Shown here: one piece after another, positions 36,171 through 47,200 of the stretch | Layout: every line of letters starts with the position of its first letter | Numbering within the stretch: position 1 is the first letter of the stretch | Assembly (NCBI GenBank): GCA_950295325.1 | Contig: OX485806.1 | Location: 23,996,001-24,060,000, forward strand | Origin: Polytrichum commune | Lineage: Eukaryota; Streptophyta; Polytrichopsida; Polytrichales; Polytrichaceae | DNA: 64,000 bases | Direction: 5' to 3' | Position numbers and translations under genes: made by a program | The notes under the pieces: model-generated | What the model was told of the DNA's origin: nothing | What the model saw: only the letters and a program-made list of their open reading frames with translations | Database searches by the model: none

Positions 36171-39100
36171 TGTGAGCCCAATTTTGTGCCCACATGTGTT
36201 CCTAACCTTAAAAAAACCATTCAAACCTTAGGCTTGGTGTTTGCTTGAGTTGCCAAAAATATAAAAAGAGTGAAGTGTGAAAGCTTGGATTTGAATTGAG
36301 CTAAAAGGCTTAGTTAGGTGTATTTAGTGGGTTAAGTCGAAAAGACTTAAAAGAGTGTTCCAAGTAAGGGTCAAGTGTCTTTTGAGGTCAAGTCTTAAAT
36401 TAAAGACGAGTAGCTAGAGTCGAAGTTAGTTGTTGGTTAGTTAATTAGGGAGAGACAAGAGAGAAAAGGGTGGAGAGTCTAACAAAAGAAGTGGAGGCGA
36501 CTGGAAAGTGGGTGTGAAGAGAAAACTCCGGAGGCAGCTGGAAGGGGGTCCGGAGGGAGGAGGTCCAGGGGCTCTCATTCTAAACAGGGTGTGTATGGAG
36601 GAGAGATTGAGCGCTGGAGGCTATGCGAGGGCTTGGTCCAGTGAGCAACTTGGGTTGTTCGACTGGGAATGGGTGAGCTGCCATGACGACAGAGAGGGAT
36701 GACAAGCAAGAGGAGCTTGGGCCGCTGAGTGGGTTGTGTGTGCTTGTTTTGGCTGCCGTGACTCAAAGGAGTTGTCTCTCGCCTTGCACCAGGAGCTTAA
36801 GCGGAAGGAGCGGCAGTGGCTGAAATCATGAAAATGAGGTTGGTGAGTATTAATTAGTGTTTTCTGCACTACTGATGATTTCTCTGGTCGGCACAATAGG
36901 AGTCAGTTACAACCAGATTTGACATTAAAGATTGAGTGATGGAAGAGGCTGCACAAGGCAATGTAGTCATGAGGCAGCGAAGGGAGAGCCACCGGTTCAT
37001 TTGGGGAGCTGGCCTAGCATTTACCAAACTCAGACTCGGCAAACAGAAACCAAATCATGTTGTGCATTCCTTCAAGGATGCCTCAGCGCCCAACACTGCA
37101 GCTGGATTGGCAGAGTAGGAGGGACACCAGTGTGAGGCGAGTGACAGTTTACTACTGAGGGAATGGCGACGCTAGTGTTGCTACCAAGAAACCCAAATTT
37201 CCACCTACATAGGTGATCCGGTCCATGTGCTTGTTGTGCAAGGTGCTTGTAATGCGGGTTCATGTCTAGCCACCAGAGGAGACACTGAATTCACCTAGTT
37301 TCGGGGACTGTGAAGAGGCTCTCAAAAGCCGTCGACGCGGAGAGTGAGGATTGGTCAACTAGCGGAAATTGGCGAATGTGCCGACAGGCAGGGGGTGCAT
37401 TAAGCCCTTGTGTGAGCCCAATATTGTGCCCACATGTCAACTTAACACTAAAAATTATAAAAGACCTCAGTGTTTGTGGTTGATTGTATTGTCAAAGTGA
37501 TAACAAGCGTGAGGCATTAAAATTTAGATATGGTTTTAATTAGTTTAGATTTAGTCGAGTTAAGTGTTGGGTTGAGTCATTAAAATTGAAAAGATCAAAA
37601 AACAAGTAATTAGTTAGTTAAGTTTTAGTTGATACTTGAGTTCAAGTGATTTTAGGTTTGAATTATGGTTGATTGTATGGGCTTTAGGTAGCACTTAAAT
37701 GTAGGTGACTTAGGGCGAGATTTATTGGGGAGTGGGCTTTAAGTTTTAATTGTTTTAGGCTTGTGTTTGGTTCGTTTTAAGGGAGGGGGGTTTCTTTTGG
37801 AATTGGATCAATCCACTGGATTTCCGGATCCGAGAGGGGTCCGGAGAAGTCCCCTGCGAACTGGCTCACTCTCTCTCAAGCTCTCGACTACGGCTCAGGA
37901 GGCTGCCCAAGGCGGCGAAGCTCTACTGGTTGAGGCCTCCAGGGTCAGGAGCAGATAGATAACGGCAATGAGGTTGATTATGGGGTTCCACTGGGGCTGC
38001 AGCCTCCAGCTGCAAGACTACGTTGAGGGGGCGACTATGAACCAGTAGTGAGTGAGCATGACGTCTTGACCAAGGAAATCAACTTAGAGTAGTTAAGGGG
38101 AAAAAACACCGAAGGCAGACGGTTGGATGGGATGGGAGTGAGGAAGTGGTGGAGCTTCAACGAGAGAAAGTGGATTTTGGAGGGCCAAGAAGGAGGATTT
38201 GGAGGAGGAGAGAGGTTGGTGGCCTCTCAGGGGCTTGAATCCTTCCTATTTGGGAGCTTAACAATGCGAACGTTCAGATTTAACAATCTGGGCAGGAGGG
38301 CTAAGGTAAGTAAAAACCCAACTTTAATTAAAACTTAGCCCAGGGAGATTCAGTGAAGGCCGAAGGTGAGAAGCACAGTTGCGGGAAGATCTCCGCCACT
38401 GAACCTAGAAGTTGGTCATCTGCATTGCGACCCTGAGCAAGTCAGGCATGTTGCACTTGAGCCTGGCCTCAGTATCCGAGTTGAGTGAGGGAGGAGGCAG
38501 GCATACAGTTCGGGAGACAACAATGTGCAGGCGTGGGCTTCGACTCAATCAATCATTCCGTAGTATGCAGTGGCTGCGGGGATGAGCTTCTGGCTTTGTG
38601 TCTTCGACGGCTGCGGTGAATGCAAGGACAGAGGAGCAGTGAATTTTGGGTGTGGCTTAAATCATAATTTGGTTGGGCTTTAGGGCGAGTTCATGCTGTA
38701 ATCCGCGGTGCAGGGGCCTCAACACAGAGGTGGCTAAGCAGTATAGGTGGTTGTATGAGAGGAGTTGTCGACACTTTGCCGAAGGAGGAGAGGGATTATT
38801 TTCGGCACTCTTCAGCCGGATTGCAGAGTGCATGGGCGGTGGAAAAAGAGACCGGATGGCTAGAGGAATTCAGTACTGGTTTGAAGGGCCCGAACTGGAT
38901 TCCTAGCAAGTTCGGTGGTTGGATGGCCAGTAGACATCTAATGCCGGAAGCATAATCAAGTTATGAGGTGAAACATGGGAGCTCTACTGTAAGTGGGAGC
39001 CGAGGTCTAGCGCAAGGAGCTGTCCAGGAGTTGGAGCAGCCGAGGGAGGGGATAGAGCTTAAATACTATTTAGTTGTGAGAGGCATAACAATAGACGGTA

Positions 39101-40328
39101 GGAGAGTCAATTTGAAAGTGTGAACTGATGGGTTGAATTGTAGTGGGAAAGGTGACTGACCCGACCAATTGGTTTGGTGTTGGTTTTGACCCACACTTAG
39201 GATAGTTTATTATGGTAGGGTTTAGGGTTTAAGTGTGGCGTGTGAAATTGAGTGGCAAGTGTGTTGGGAAAAAGACTTACAAGGTTAAGAGCATTTTTAA
39301 ATGCTAGTGACTTGGTCCCCTATTGAATAAAGGTGTATGCTTGATATTTACATTGGGGAGCATTTGGAGCCATGTTCTAAGGGTTAAGTTAAATCAAGTA
39401 ATCACGTGTTGGTCACATGCCTCCACCCGGACTATGACGCATAAGGGTGGGGGTTATGGCTGACACCTGGCGAGCTCCGAGGGTGAGGTGGGCAAGCTGC
39501 GAGGTTGCAGATCACGGAAAGTTGGGCTATTCAGGCTAAGATACTTCCTGCTTGCTTACCTTTCGTCCTTGGTAGTTTGATTTATGAAGCTGAACGATGT
39601 GCCGAATCTCCTGGGAGGAGAGTAGCTGAGAGTGCTCACACAACAGCTGGTACAGCAGCAGAGGGCAAAAAATGGGTAGGAGCGGTTCATCAGGGGAGAG
39701 CAATCAAAGCTAGTGGTTGCTGCAATGGGGCTCGAGACAGTGGAGGCAAGGTGGGTTGCTGGAGTGGCCACCAGCATACCGAGAAGGACGAGTATGAAGG
39801 GAGTTGTTGTGGGAGTTCTACCTTGCAAGGAGGCAACTTCTTAAAGCTAAGAGAGGTGATCAGCTGGTGGCAAGCCAGGAGAGGCCGACCTTGGAATTAC
39901 AGTGTGTTTAGAGTAGGAAAAAGTTGTGAATGGATGAGTGATAGCTAGGTGTGATGCTAGGAGGAATTTTAGTAAAGTGGTATGAGTCAATTAGTAAATT
40001 CATAGTGGAAGGTTTGGCCAAGCCTATTGTTTGGTTGGCATTGGCTTAACTCAAATGTGGAATAAATTAGTGTGGTAGGGCTTAGGGTTTAAGTGTGGTG
40101 TGGTGAAGATTTAATAAGTGAGTGTGATTGGCAATGACCACTAGGGCATGGAGTATTTCTAAATACTTGTACCTTGGGCTATTTGAATAAAGAATTGTGT
40201 GTTTAATATTTACACTGCTGGAGGATTGGAAGCCTAATCCTAAGTGTGAAGGGGATTCAATCAAGTACATTTGAGCCATAGGCTCTCACCCGGACTACGA
40301 CGCATAAGGGTGGGGTTTATGGCTGACA
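36171..40328 (+). mobile_element. Solo LTR (family A), split by a nested copy
   Basis: It begins TGTGAGCCCAATTTTGTGCC at 36171 and ends ATGGCTGACA at 40328, with flanks GCCCA and ACCCA (one difference). Removing the inner insertion (37411-39465) leaves about 2.1 kb, the same size as the inner copy. An AATAAA signal near 40187 lies about 140 bases before the end, fitting transcription left to right. The middle is GC-richer and purine-rich on +. Several frames of 60-150 codons in it (for example 39505-39948) have no known motif and are best read as LTR sequence. Confidence 0.75.
37411..39465 (+). mobile_element. Nested solo LTR (family A), 2,055 bp
   Basis: It begins TGTGAGCCCAATATTGTGCC and ends ATGGCTGACA. 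Flanks CCTTG and CCTGG form a target duplication with one difference. The last ~280 bases align with the outer copy (TTTAGGGTTTAAGTGTGG, AATAAA near 39327, then CACCCGGACTATGACGCATA). It inserted into an existing LTR of the same family. Confidence 0.75.
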
Positions 40329-40800
40329 ACCCATGTTGTGTTTAAGAGTTTAAACATAAAATTCATGTGTTTAACACTCCTAACACCGGATGTTTAGTAG
40401 CAAGGGCTAATAATTGGGCCTGCCATCAACCAATGGTCTGTGCTCAAGTTTGAATTTTTGTGGCCATGCAATCTCCATCCCAACTCCAACTCTAACTCCA
40501 AATAGGTTAGTAGGTAGGCCACATAAATAGATGTTGATTGATAGTTGCAGACCAACATCTCCAACACACCAAGACTTTTTTTTAACTCCCTTTAGGATTT
40601 GGGGTTAAATGGACACCAATATGTGGTTCCTTCCGATGATAGCTCCAGTAACAAAATTCTTGAAGAGCTAGGTGACAAGTTCATGGTTATCTACACATGA
40701 TGTTTGTTTGCATTAACACTTGGGAGTTTTTCAATCTTAATGAACTACATGATAGAAGACAAAATGTAGTTAATTAAAACCGCAGTGTGCATGATGTTCT
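40329..40800. other. Stretch without a recognised gene
   Basis: Probably the left part of the dead PIF/Harbinger-like element, but I see no motif in it. Confidence 0.35.
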
Positions 40801-40809
40801 TTTGCATAT

Positions 40810-41470
40810 GAGAGCCATTTCTCAAAATTTCAAGACGCTTACGAGCTTAGATGGTATGGTCAAATGCGGAGGAGCGTGCTTGTTTGAGTACCCCAAACCC
40901 TCACTTTCCCAGATGCATTGATATTGTTGATGAAACCCTTGTGAAGATATGAAAACCTTGGAACCATCCAGAGCACGCAAATTGGTAAAATGGTTGCAAG
41001 AAGATGTGCTATATAGATAATATAGTTGTTGTCTCTCACAAGGGGCTTGTTTTTGTATGTGAACTTGGGTTATCCAAGCTCGTATCACAATGTTTCTATT
41101 GCAACATTCCTACTTGTACAAGAATTGGCAAACACATTTCGAGCACAACAATGACAACCTCTAGTATCTTATGGGAGATCCCAAGTACATGGGTGCAAAG
41201 ATGTTCAATTTATGTCAAATTGGGGTGAATGAGTGTCCGCCTCATGTGCCTCACAATGCTATTGATGCATTCAACAATATGCATGCACGTTATAGAGTTT
41301 GTGTGGAGTGGGGCATTGGAGGCTTGAAGAGAAATTTTGCAAGGTTGATAAAGCCATTTGATGCTATGAATCCAAGTATACATATTTGTTTGGATCTTGT
41401 ACCTTTTAACAAGCTTTCTTCATCAAAAAAGAATAGACTTGTCTCAAGAGATTGTTGGAAATAAAGTGGA
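40810..41470 (+). pseudogene. PIF/Harbinger-like DDE transposase remnant
   Basis: In one shifting + frame I read GLFLYVNLGYPSSYHNVSI near 41043-41100, then a block around YLMGDPKYMGAKMF near 41160-41205, then NAIDAFNNMHARYR and VEWGIGGLKRNFARLIKPFD near 41260-41350. This is the C-terminal half of a DDE_4 (HARBI1-like) transposase: the GYPGS.HD segment, the GDP.Y.G segment with the second Asp, and the catalytic Glu in VEWG.GGLK. Stops and a frameshift separate the first block from the last, so it is dead. An intact enzyme would cut and paste its element. The open part is 41171-41464. Confidence 0.7.
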
Positions 41471-41739
41471 TGATCTTGAAGCACATGGGTGGGAGTAGAT
41501 GATTGGTATGTTTTGAGTTTCATTTTGTACACTTTAGCATTCAAGAGGAATCAATATGGTAGATATGATGTAAACATTTAAATGAATAAGAGATGAGGTT
41601 ACTTGTCACAACTTCACATTTATATTTTTGCATTCACATAATACTTGCAACCACAAGTCACTAGATAGATAGATGTACTCAACCAAACATTTAGATATAC
41701 ATCCTTATCAAAATGTGTAGACACTCTACATATTTGAAG

Positions 41740-42245
41740 CCTTCATCAAATCTATGAACCTAACTGCAAGCCCATGAAGACCTTTACTTGGTCCTTCAAG
41801 CTCTCTTCACTAATGACACCTAGATCACGAGCTTTCTCAAGGTTGGCTATCATGAAGTTTGGCTCTTTGTGTTCACTAATCTTAACCCTAGTTGCCAACA
41901 AGGAGTCCCTAGAGTCACTATTAGCCTCCCACATCCTTGTCATGGTAACCATGCTCTTTGACTATGCTCCTAATATCGTTTCCTTTGTCATAGGCCTCTC
42001 TACATGCTCTTGTGTGGAGGTCATGCTAGCAACCTATAATGTGGCGGGTTGACTAGCTACATTAACATCTACTACAACGGATTGGGGGGGGGGGGGAGAG
42101 GTCTCTTCTCGAGTAGATGTGGAACCTTGCAAAATGGATTGGTGACGCATATGGACATTCCTAGTTGTATGCATGTTGGTACTCCTTAATATCTAAAGTA
42201 TCTTATCACATTGAAGTGCAACCTTACCAATACCTTGTTCATTAG
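41740..42245 (-). pseudogene. Companion ORF of the PIF/Harbinger-like element, 3' part
   Basis: The minus frame at 41752-41952 reads MIANLEKARDLGVISEESL, and the frame continues upstream with stops. PIF/Harbinger elements usually carry a second, DNA-binding protein. Its position next to, and convergent with, the transposase suggests this is its C-terminal part. The coding sequence would continue at 52236-52730, beyond the retrotransposon insertion. I cannot see a clear SANT/Myb motif, so the assignment rests on context. Confidence 0.4.
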
Positions 42246-42250
42246 ACATC
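42246..42250. other. Target-site duplication, left
   Basis: ACATC immediately before the LTR. The same five bases follow the right LTR at 52231-52235. Confidence 0.9.
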
Positions 42251-44145
42251 TGTGAGGCCAAACCCCCCACCCTTAAGCGTCCGTAGTCCGAGTAGTGGGT
42301 TTGGGCTCACATTCCTCCGCGGTATTGGATTTGGACTTGGATGAGTCCATAGTGCAAGGTTCACCCTTCAAGTGGTCTTGGATTTAACTTTGGTCTTTGC
42401 TTCCTTTGTCTTGCCATCGCGAGAGTGCTCCACATTCTCCATTAAGTTGTGCACGTGGTTTCTTTTTAAAGAGAGGATGCAAGTGTTAAAAAAAACACTA
42501 TTCTCTATAGTCAATCTCAAATACATTTACTTGTGAAAGCCACACATAACACTAACTAGCATAATATAACTAACTACTTGTCTATGAGCTAATTAGGTAG
42601 GCTATCTACTAAGCTCCTTCATGAACCCATCTCTTTACTTTCTAATTACATAAACCTAGCTCCTTCATAAACCCAGCTTCTTCATAAACCCAGCTTCTTA
42701 GCTTCTAACTAAACAAACCCAGCTCCTTCATAAACCCAGCTCCTTCATGAACCCAGCTCCTTAGCTTCTAACTAAACAAACCCAGCTCCTTCATAAACCC
42801 AGCTCCTTCATGAACCCAACTCCTTAGCTTCTAACTAAACAAACCCAGGTCCTTCATAAACCCAGCTCTTTACTTTCTAACTAAACAAACCCAGCTCCTT
42901 CATAAACCCAGCTCCTTCATGAACCCACAACTTTGTAGTTGTAATCCCCAACTACCTCACTAATTATTCAAGCCCTTAACTAATCTTCCTACCTAATTTC
43001 CCTAATTCTACTAACAACCCCTTTCTAATCACACAATTCTTCTCTAATCCTAAAATCCTAAAGTCCTAGAGAGGAGAGGGGGAGAGAGAATTTCCTAACT
43101 TCACTAAGACTAACTAATCCACACAAGTATATTTTTGCACTCATCACAACATCAAGTGCTCAACTCTTAAACATGGAACTTGCAACCACGTGTATTCAAA
43201 ACATGAACTTAAAGTACCACAAATTGGAATCATGAATTAACTTTAAAATCCTTCACGTCAACACTAATTCTACCAAGAGGTCAAGCCCTCTTCAAGGCTA
43301 ACAAGCCTTGGCTCTCAAACTAAAAACTAAGCACACACATGTGCTCCAATATGGCTTCCCACACCCACACTTATAACTCGTGGGGTGCCTTGGAGCACAA
43401 AGGAAAGAGAGAGGATGAGTGAGGGAAGAATGAGGGATTATATAGTAAGCTTGAGGGGGTGAGCACCCTCAAGGCTCACGATAAGCCCTTGAGATTTCCT
43501 CCTACTTAGTAGGCGCCAATCCTATCTTCTAAGCCTTCCTCCTTCAAATGATCAACAAGGATCCTAATTCGAACATTTAACTAGCCTTGGCTTTCTACCT
43601 ACCACACTTTACCAAACTTGGGATGCTTCAACCCAAACTTAGCCTCCTTCGCTTTCCGCCGCCATAACTTTCTCCCCTTACTTTCCCAAATCGTCGCTCA
43701 CCACTTAATTCAAACCACGATGCTTAACTTGTGATTTGATTGGTGCTTTGAGAATTTGCTTATCCTCCACCTTGCATTCTTCCTTGGGCCTTCCCCATTA
43801 AGTGGCCATGATGAGGTGGTCCACTTGTGCGCTCCATGTGATCCTCTATTCATCCCAATTCGAATGCACTTGCCTCTTGAGTCACTTTGGTTGTCTCCAT
43901 CCATTTGTACTAGCCTACTCACTAACTACTCAATCCAAGTTCTCCTTACCTATCCTCATTCACTCAAATCCTTCCGAAGGTAAAAACACAATAACAACTC
44001 ACATCCTAGCCTCTTACAACATGGTACTTCTAAGACTAACATTTCACTCTTTTTATATTTTTGTGAAGTAACATGCTACTTCAAAGTGCATCAACTAACG
44101 TTTCAAGGGTCTAAGACTAAATGTGGGCACCCTTTTGGGCTCACA
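42251..44145 (-). repeat. 3' LTR of the retrotransposon
   Basis: 1,895 bases, same as 50336-52230. It holds a minisatellite of CCCAGCTCCTTCATAAAC-type words with a ~62-base higher unit at about 42595-42930, and a stem-loop at its minus-strand 3' end (42251-42311). Open frames at 43710-44071 recur identically in the other LTR and are not genes. Confidence 0.95.
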
Positions 44146-44203
44146 TAATTGGCGACCATCGGGGGATGAATCCAAACATCTCTTGCTCCAAGGGTAAGTT
44201 GCC
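44146..44203 (-). other. 58-base junction between truncated pol and 3' LTR
   Basis: On the minus strand the normal integrase reading is lost directly after the stop, and no purine-rich tract precedes the LTR. Read on +, the junction starts TAATTGGCGACCATCGGGGG, which looks like a tRNA primer-binding site next to an LTR. It may be a 5'-leader piece of another element joined in reverse. Confidence 0.5.
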
Positions 44204-47200
44204 TTATCCATTGAAGTGACCGCCGCAAGCGCTATCGTGGCAAGCGATTAAAATCGCTTCAACCTCCGTTTTTGACACGCATCGTTGTAAAATACCATCG
44301 GACCCCCTTCTAAACAACCTATGGCCCACTACAACAAATTGCCTACTATTTACCCTCACCTTCCTTCTCTCTTCTTTTGTCCACTCTTTGGGCAACTTGT
44401 GGGTTGTTAGAAATTCCACTATGCCCGCATACCACTCCGGTGTAGAAGTGACCACAAAGAGGCTATCATCTACTAACATATCATTTACCGGATTTTTTCC
44501 TATCTCCTCCGACAACCTAGACAAGTGGTCCGCTTGTAAATGCATACGACCCGGTTTATATTCCACCGTGTAGTCGAATTCTTCTAATAACAAAACCCAC
44601 CTAGCTAACCTACCACTTAACTCCGCCTTGTTAATTAGATACTTGATAGCCATGTGGTCAACAAAAAATACAACCGGGTTGCACATGAGGTAATGCCTAA
44701 ACTTTTTAACGGAAAACACCATGGCTAGGCACTCCCTCTCCGTTGTAGAGTAGTTTCTTTCGGCGGGGGTCAATTGCTTACTCGCATAAGCTATAGGTTG
44801 ATCCTTCTCTTTTTCTCCCGTTGCTTGACAAAGCGCACTCCCTATTGCCACATTACTAGCATCACAATAGACGTGAAAAGGTTTACCCCAATTGGGTGGT
44901 ATCAACACCGGATAGGTGCTCAACCTATCCCGCAATTCCTCAAAGGCTTTTTGACAAGCATCCGTCCACTCGAATTTGACATCCTTTTTGAGCAAATGGG
45001 TAATGGGCACCGCTATCTTTGAAAAATTAGGAATAAGTTCCCGGTACCATCCCACATGTCCTAACAACTTAGAGATCCCCTTGGAATTGGTTGGAGTTGC
45101 CAAGTCGCTTATGGCCGCAATCTTATCCGGATCGGGTTCTCTACCTTTCTCACTAACAACATAACCCAACAACACTCCCTTATTCACTCCCAAAAATGTC
45201 TTATCCGGGTTCAATGCTAACCTCATCTTCCTACACCTAACCAATGCCTCCCTAACACAATGTAGGTGATCATCCACATTACTTTGTGTGCTAAAATCGT
45301 CCACAAAGACGGTCATGGATTTGAACAACAAGTCGGTGAAGATATACATTACTAATCGTTGGAAAGTAGCCGGGGCATTACATAACCCAAATGGCATCAC
45401 TACCCACACAAAAGTACCCCAAGGTGTAGTAAAAGCCGTTTTATGGATATCTTGGAGGGCTATGGAAATTTGATTATAACCCGCATACCCATCCATAAAG
45501 GTATATCGCGAATGACCTCCAACCTCCTCAAGCAACAAGGTGATAAAAGGTAAGGGGAAGTGATCCTTTTGTGTGCACGAATTCAATTTCCTATAGTCGA
45601 CACAAACCCTTAATTTCCCATTTTTTTTCTTTACTAAGACCATAGGAGAAACCCAATTCGTGATTTCCACCGGCTTGATAAACCCGGCCTTCAATAACCT
45701 TTCCAATTCCGCTTTCACCAACAATTGCAATTGAGGATTCATCCTCCTCTCCTTTTGTCTAATTGGCCTCGCCCCCGGAATTAAAGGAATCCGGTGCTCT
45801 ACCATTTCCCTAGGAATTCCCTTAAGCTCATCGTAGGACCATGCAAAAGTATCACTAAACTCATCCACCAAATTGCTATACTCCCTAACCTCTTTCTCCC
45901 CCAATTTGGAGCCCATCTTCATTTGTCGGGTTTTTCCATTCTTTAATTTCACATCCACGTACCGCCAATCCGCTTCCGACACATGTGCTTGTTCCTCTTT
46001 GTTCCGATACCAATCGGAAGGCACATTGGGGTAATCTTTCACATCTTGACCTACAACTATCCCCGTAGACGTGGTCTTGAAATGTAAAGGCTCCTCCAAT
46101 TTCGATGACTCAATAATCACATCCTCCTCTTGAGTCCCATCTACATGAATTAAACTAACCTCACCCTCTTCCACGTCATCTACCCAAGGTGTTAACCCAC
46201 CGCTAACCCACTCTTTCTCGGTGAGCACCTCACATGGCTCCAACAATGAGCCCTCTCCTAAACTAACACTAGGAAATTCACTCCCTAAGCCTACTTGGTG
46301 AAATGTAACCATTACATCAACCTCGGACTCGGGGTACTCCCTTAGCCATTGGGCATAATCCCCATTATCCCCATAATTGTAAAAATTAGGACCTAGACTT
46401 CCCGAGCCCGAATCTATAACAACCCTTTGACCTTCGGGATGGACGACTCCCACCAATGCCTTGCCAATCTCATTCTCGTTTAAGTCATCAATTTCCTTCT
46501 CCAATGGCAAATACATCTCCTTCTTCATCCATCCTTCTAATGAACCAATGGACACTATGACCCTATTACCCTCCGGACCATAAGTGATGGATGGTTTAGG
46601 TCCACCCCAATTGACCATAGCATTCGCCATCCGCAACCAAGGCCTACCTAGCAAAATGGGGAAGGTGTCCTTGTTGGAGTGCATTTTAATGACATGGAAG
46701 GTGACCAAGTACTCCTCACCTCCCGTAGTCATTCTACAATCCTTGATCATCCCCAAAGGCGTAGTCGAACTTTGATTTGCCATATTTATGACCAAAGGTG
46801 AAGGCCCCGTGAGTCCAAGTCCCAATTTTTTCATAGTATCCTCCGGTAGTATATTTAGACTACTCCCTCCGTCGACTAGCACATTAGGAACCACCTTATC
46901 TACTATAACAACTTCTATTTCTATAGCTTTCACGTCTCTTCCACCTTGTGATTGGATCCTAGCGGCTATTTTAGCTTTCACCTTCCTCATCCTCTTGTGT
47001 ACCGGCATTCCCTCCTTTAATGTTTTCCTTGCCGTGGGTGAAATTTCCAATAGTTGGCCGAAAGTAATATCCGCCTTGAGTGTACTAAGGTCCGCCCACA
47101 AGTCGTACCCGGTAGATCTTTCCACCTTAGAATTACCCACTACGTCGAATTCGTCTACGGGAACCCCCGGTCCTTCCCATTCACCCACATCGCTATTATC

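Noticed and set aside
39505-39948. 147-codon + frame
   Set aside because: It lies in the outer family A solo LTR and has no motif, so it is best read as LTR sequence.
43710-44071. Open frames inside the LTR, repeated exactly at 51795-52156
   Set aside because: Identity is due to LTR duplication. They are not protein genes.
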